Positions 12,440 through 12,527 of a DNA stretch of 12,527 bases are shown in pieces. Under the pieces are notes generated by a model. The model had not been told where the DNA came from and searched no databases. It was given only the letters and a program-made list of their open reading frames with translations. The stretch is taken from NCBI GenBank assembly GCA_946410375.1, contig CAMKAB010000008.1, forward strand, positions 1 to 12,527. Direction: 5' to 3'. The stretch's first letter is position 1, and each line of letters starts with the position of its first letter. This stretch comes from an uncultured Spirochaetaceae bacterium. GTDB lineage: Bacteria; Spirochaetota; Spirochaetia; Sphaerochaetales; Sphaerochaetaceae. The position numbers and the translations under genes were made by a program.

Positions 12440-12527
12440 GATCGGGGAACATCTTTTTTTGTAATATATTGATTTGTATTGCAATGCATTGTTTTGGCGG
12501 GGCGTTAGGAGCCGTAGGATTTTTCGG

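Overview
The window looks like bacterial chromosome of moderate to low GC, most likely a Gram-negative host-associated anaerobe. My best guess is a Treponema-like spirochaete. The guess rests on the style of the spirochaete-type lipoprotein and XseA/XseB proteins, the small clostridial-type ferredoxin and the dense toxin-antitoxin content. It is an impression from sequence alone. I see no tRNA, rRNA or CRISPR array.

Layout. (1) Positions 1-5204 are the end of a type I restriction-modification locus: the 3' part of hsdS, then hsdR. Two toxin-antitoxin (TA) modules sit between them. The first is a PIN-domain (VapC-like) pair and the second a RelB/DinJ-like antitoxin with a YoeB-like toxin. Between the two modules lies a second, orphan copy of the last ~80 bp of hsdS, so the PIN module is bracketed by 90%-identical direct repeats of the hsdS tail. 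(2) Positions 5205-6755 are accessory debris: a third TA pair with a YafQ toxin, a remnant of an unrecognised reading frame, and an IS30-family transposase broken across three frames. (3) Positions 6851-7850 hold mscL and a 2[4Fe-4S] ferredoxin, followed by two tandem, evidently duplicated, intrinsic terminators. (4) Positions 7885-9758 carry xseA and xseB, the two subunits of exonuclease VII. (5) Positions 9884-11985, on the minus strand, are a two-gene operon: an HAD-phosphatase lipoprotein and an RluA-family pseudouridine synthase, overlapping by ATGA. (6) Positions 12243-12439 are a 39/40-bp tandem repeat array with degraded relatives upstream.

The genes of region 1 suggest a defence island in which addiction modules are built into the restriction locus, so that losing the locus would release stable toxins. 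That is inference from gene order. The rest looks like ordinary chromosomal housekeeping, but the DNA has been repeatedly reshaped by short tandem duplication: the terminators, a 33-bp in-frame duplication in the pseudouridine synthase gene, a 72-bp-spaced repeat after xseB, and the 39-bp array. A 17-base core of that array also occurs, in the same reading frame, inside an Asn-rich insertion of the pseudouridine synthase.
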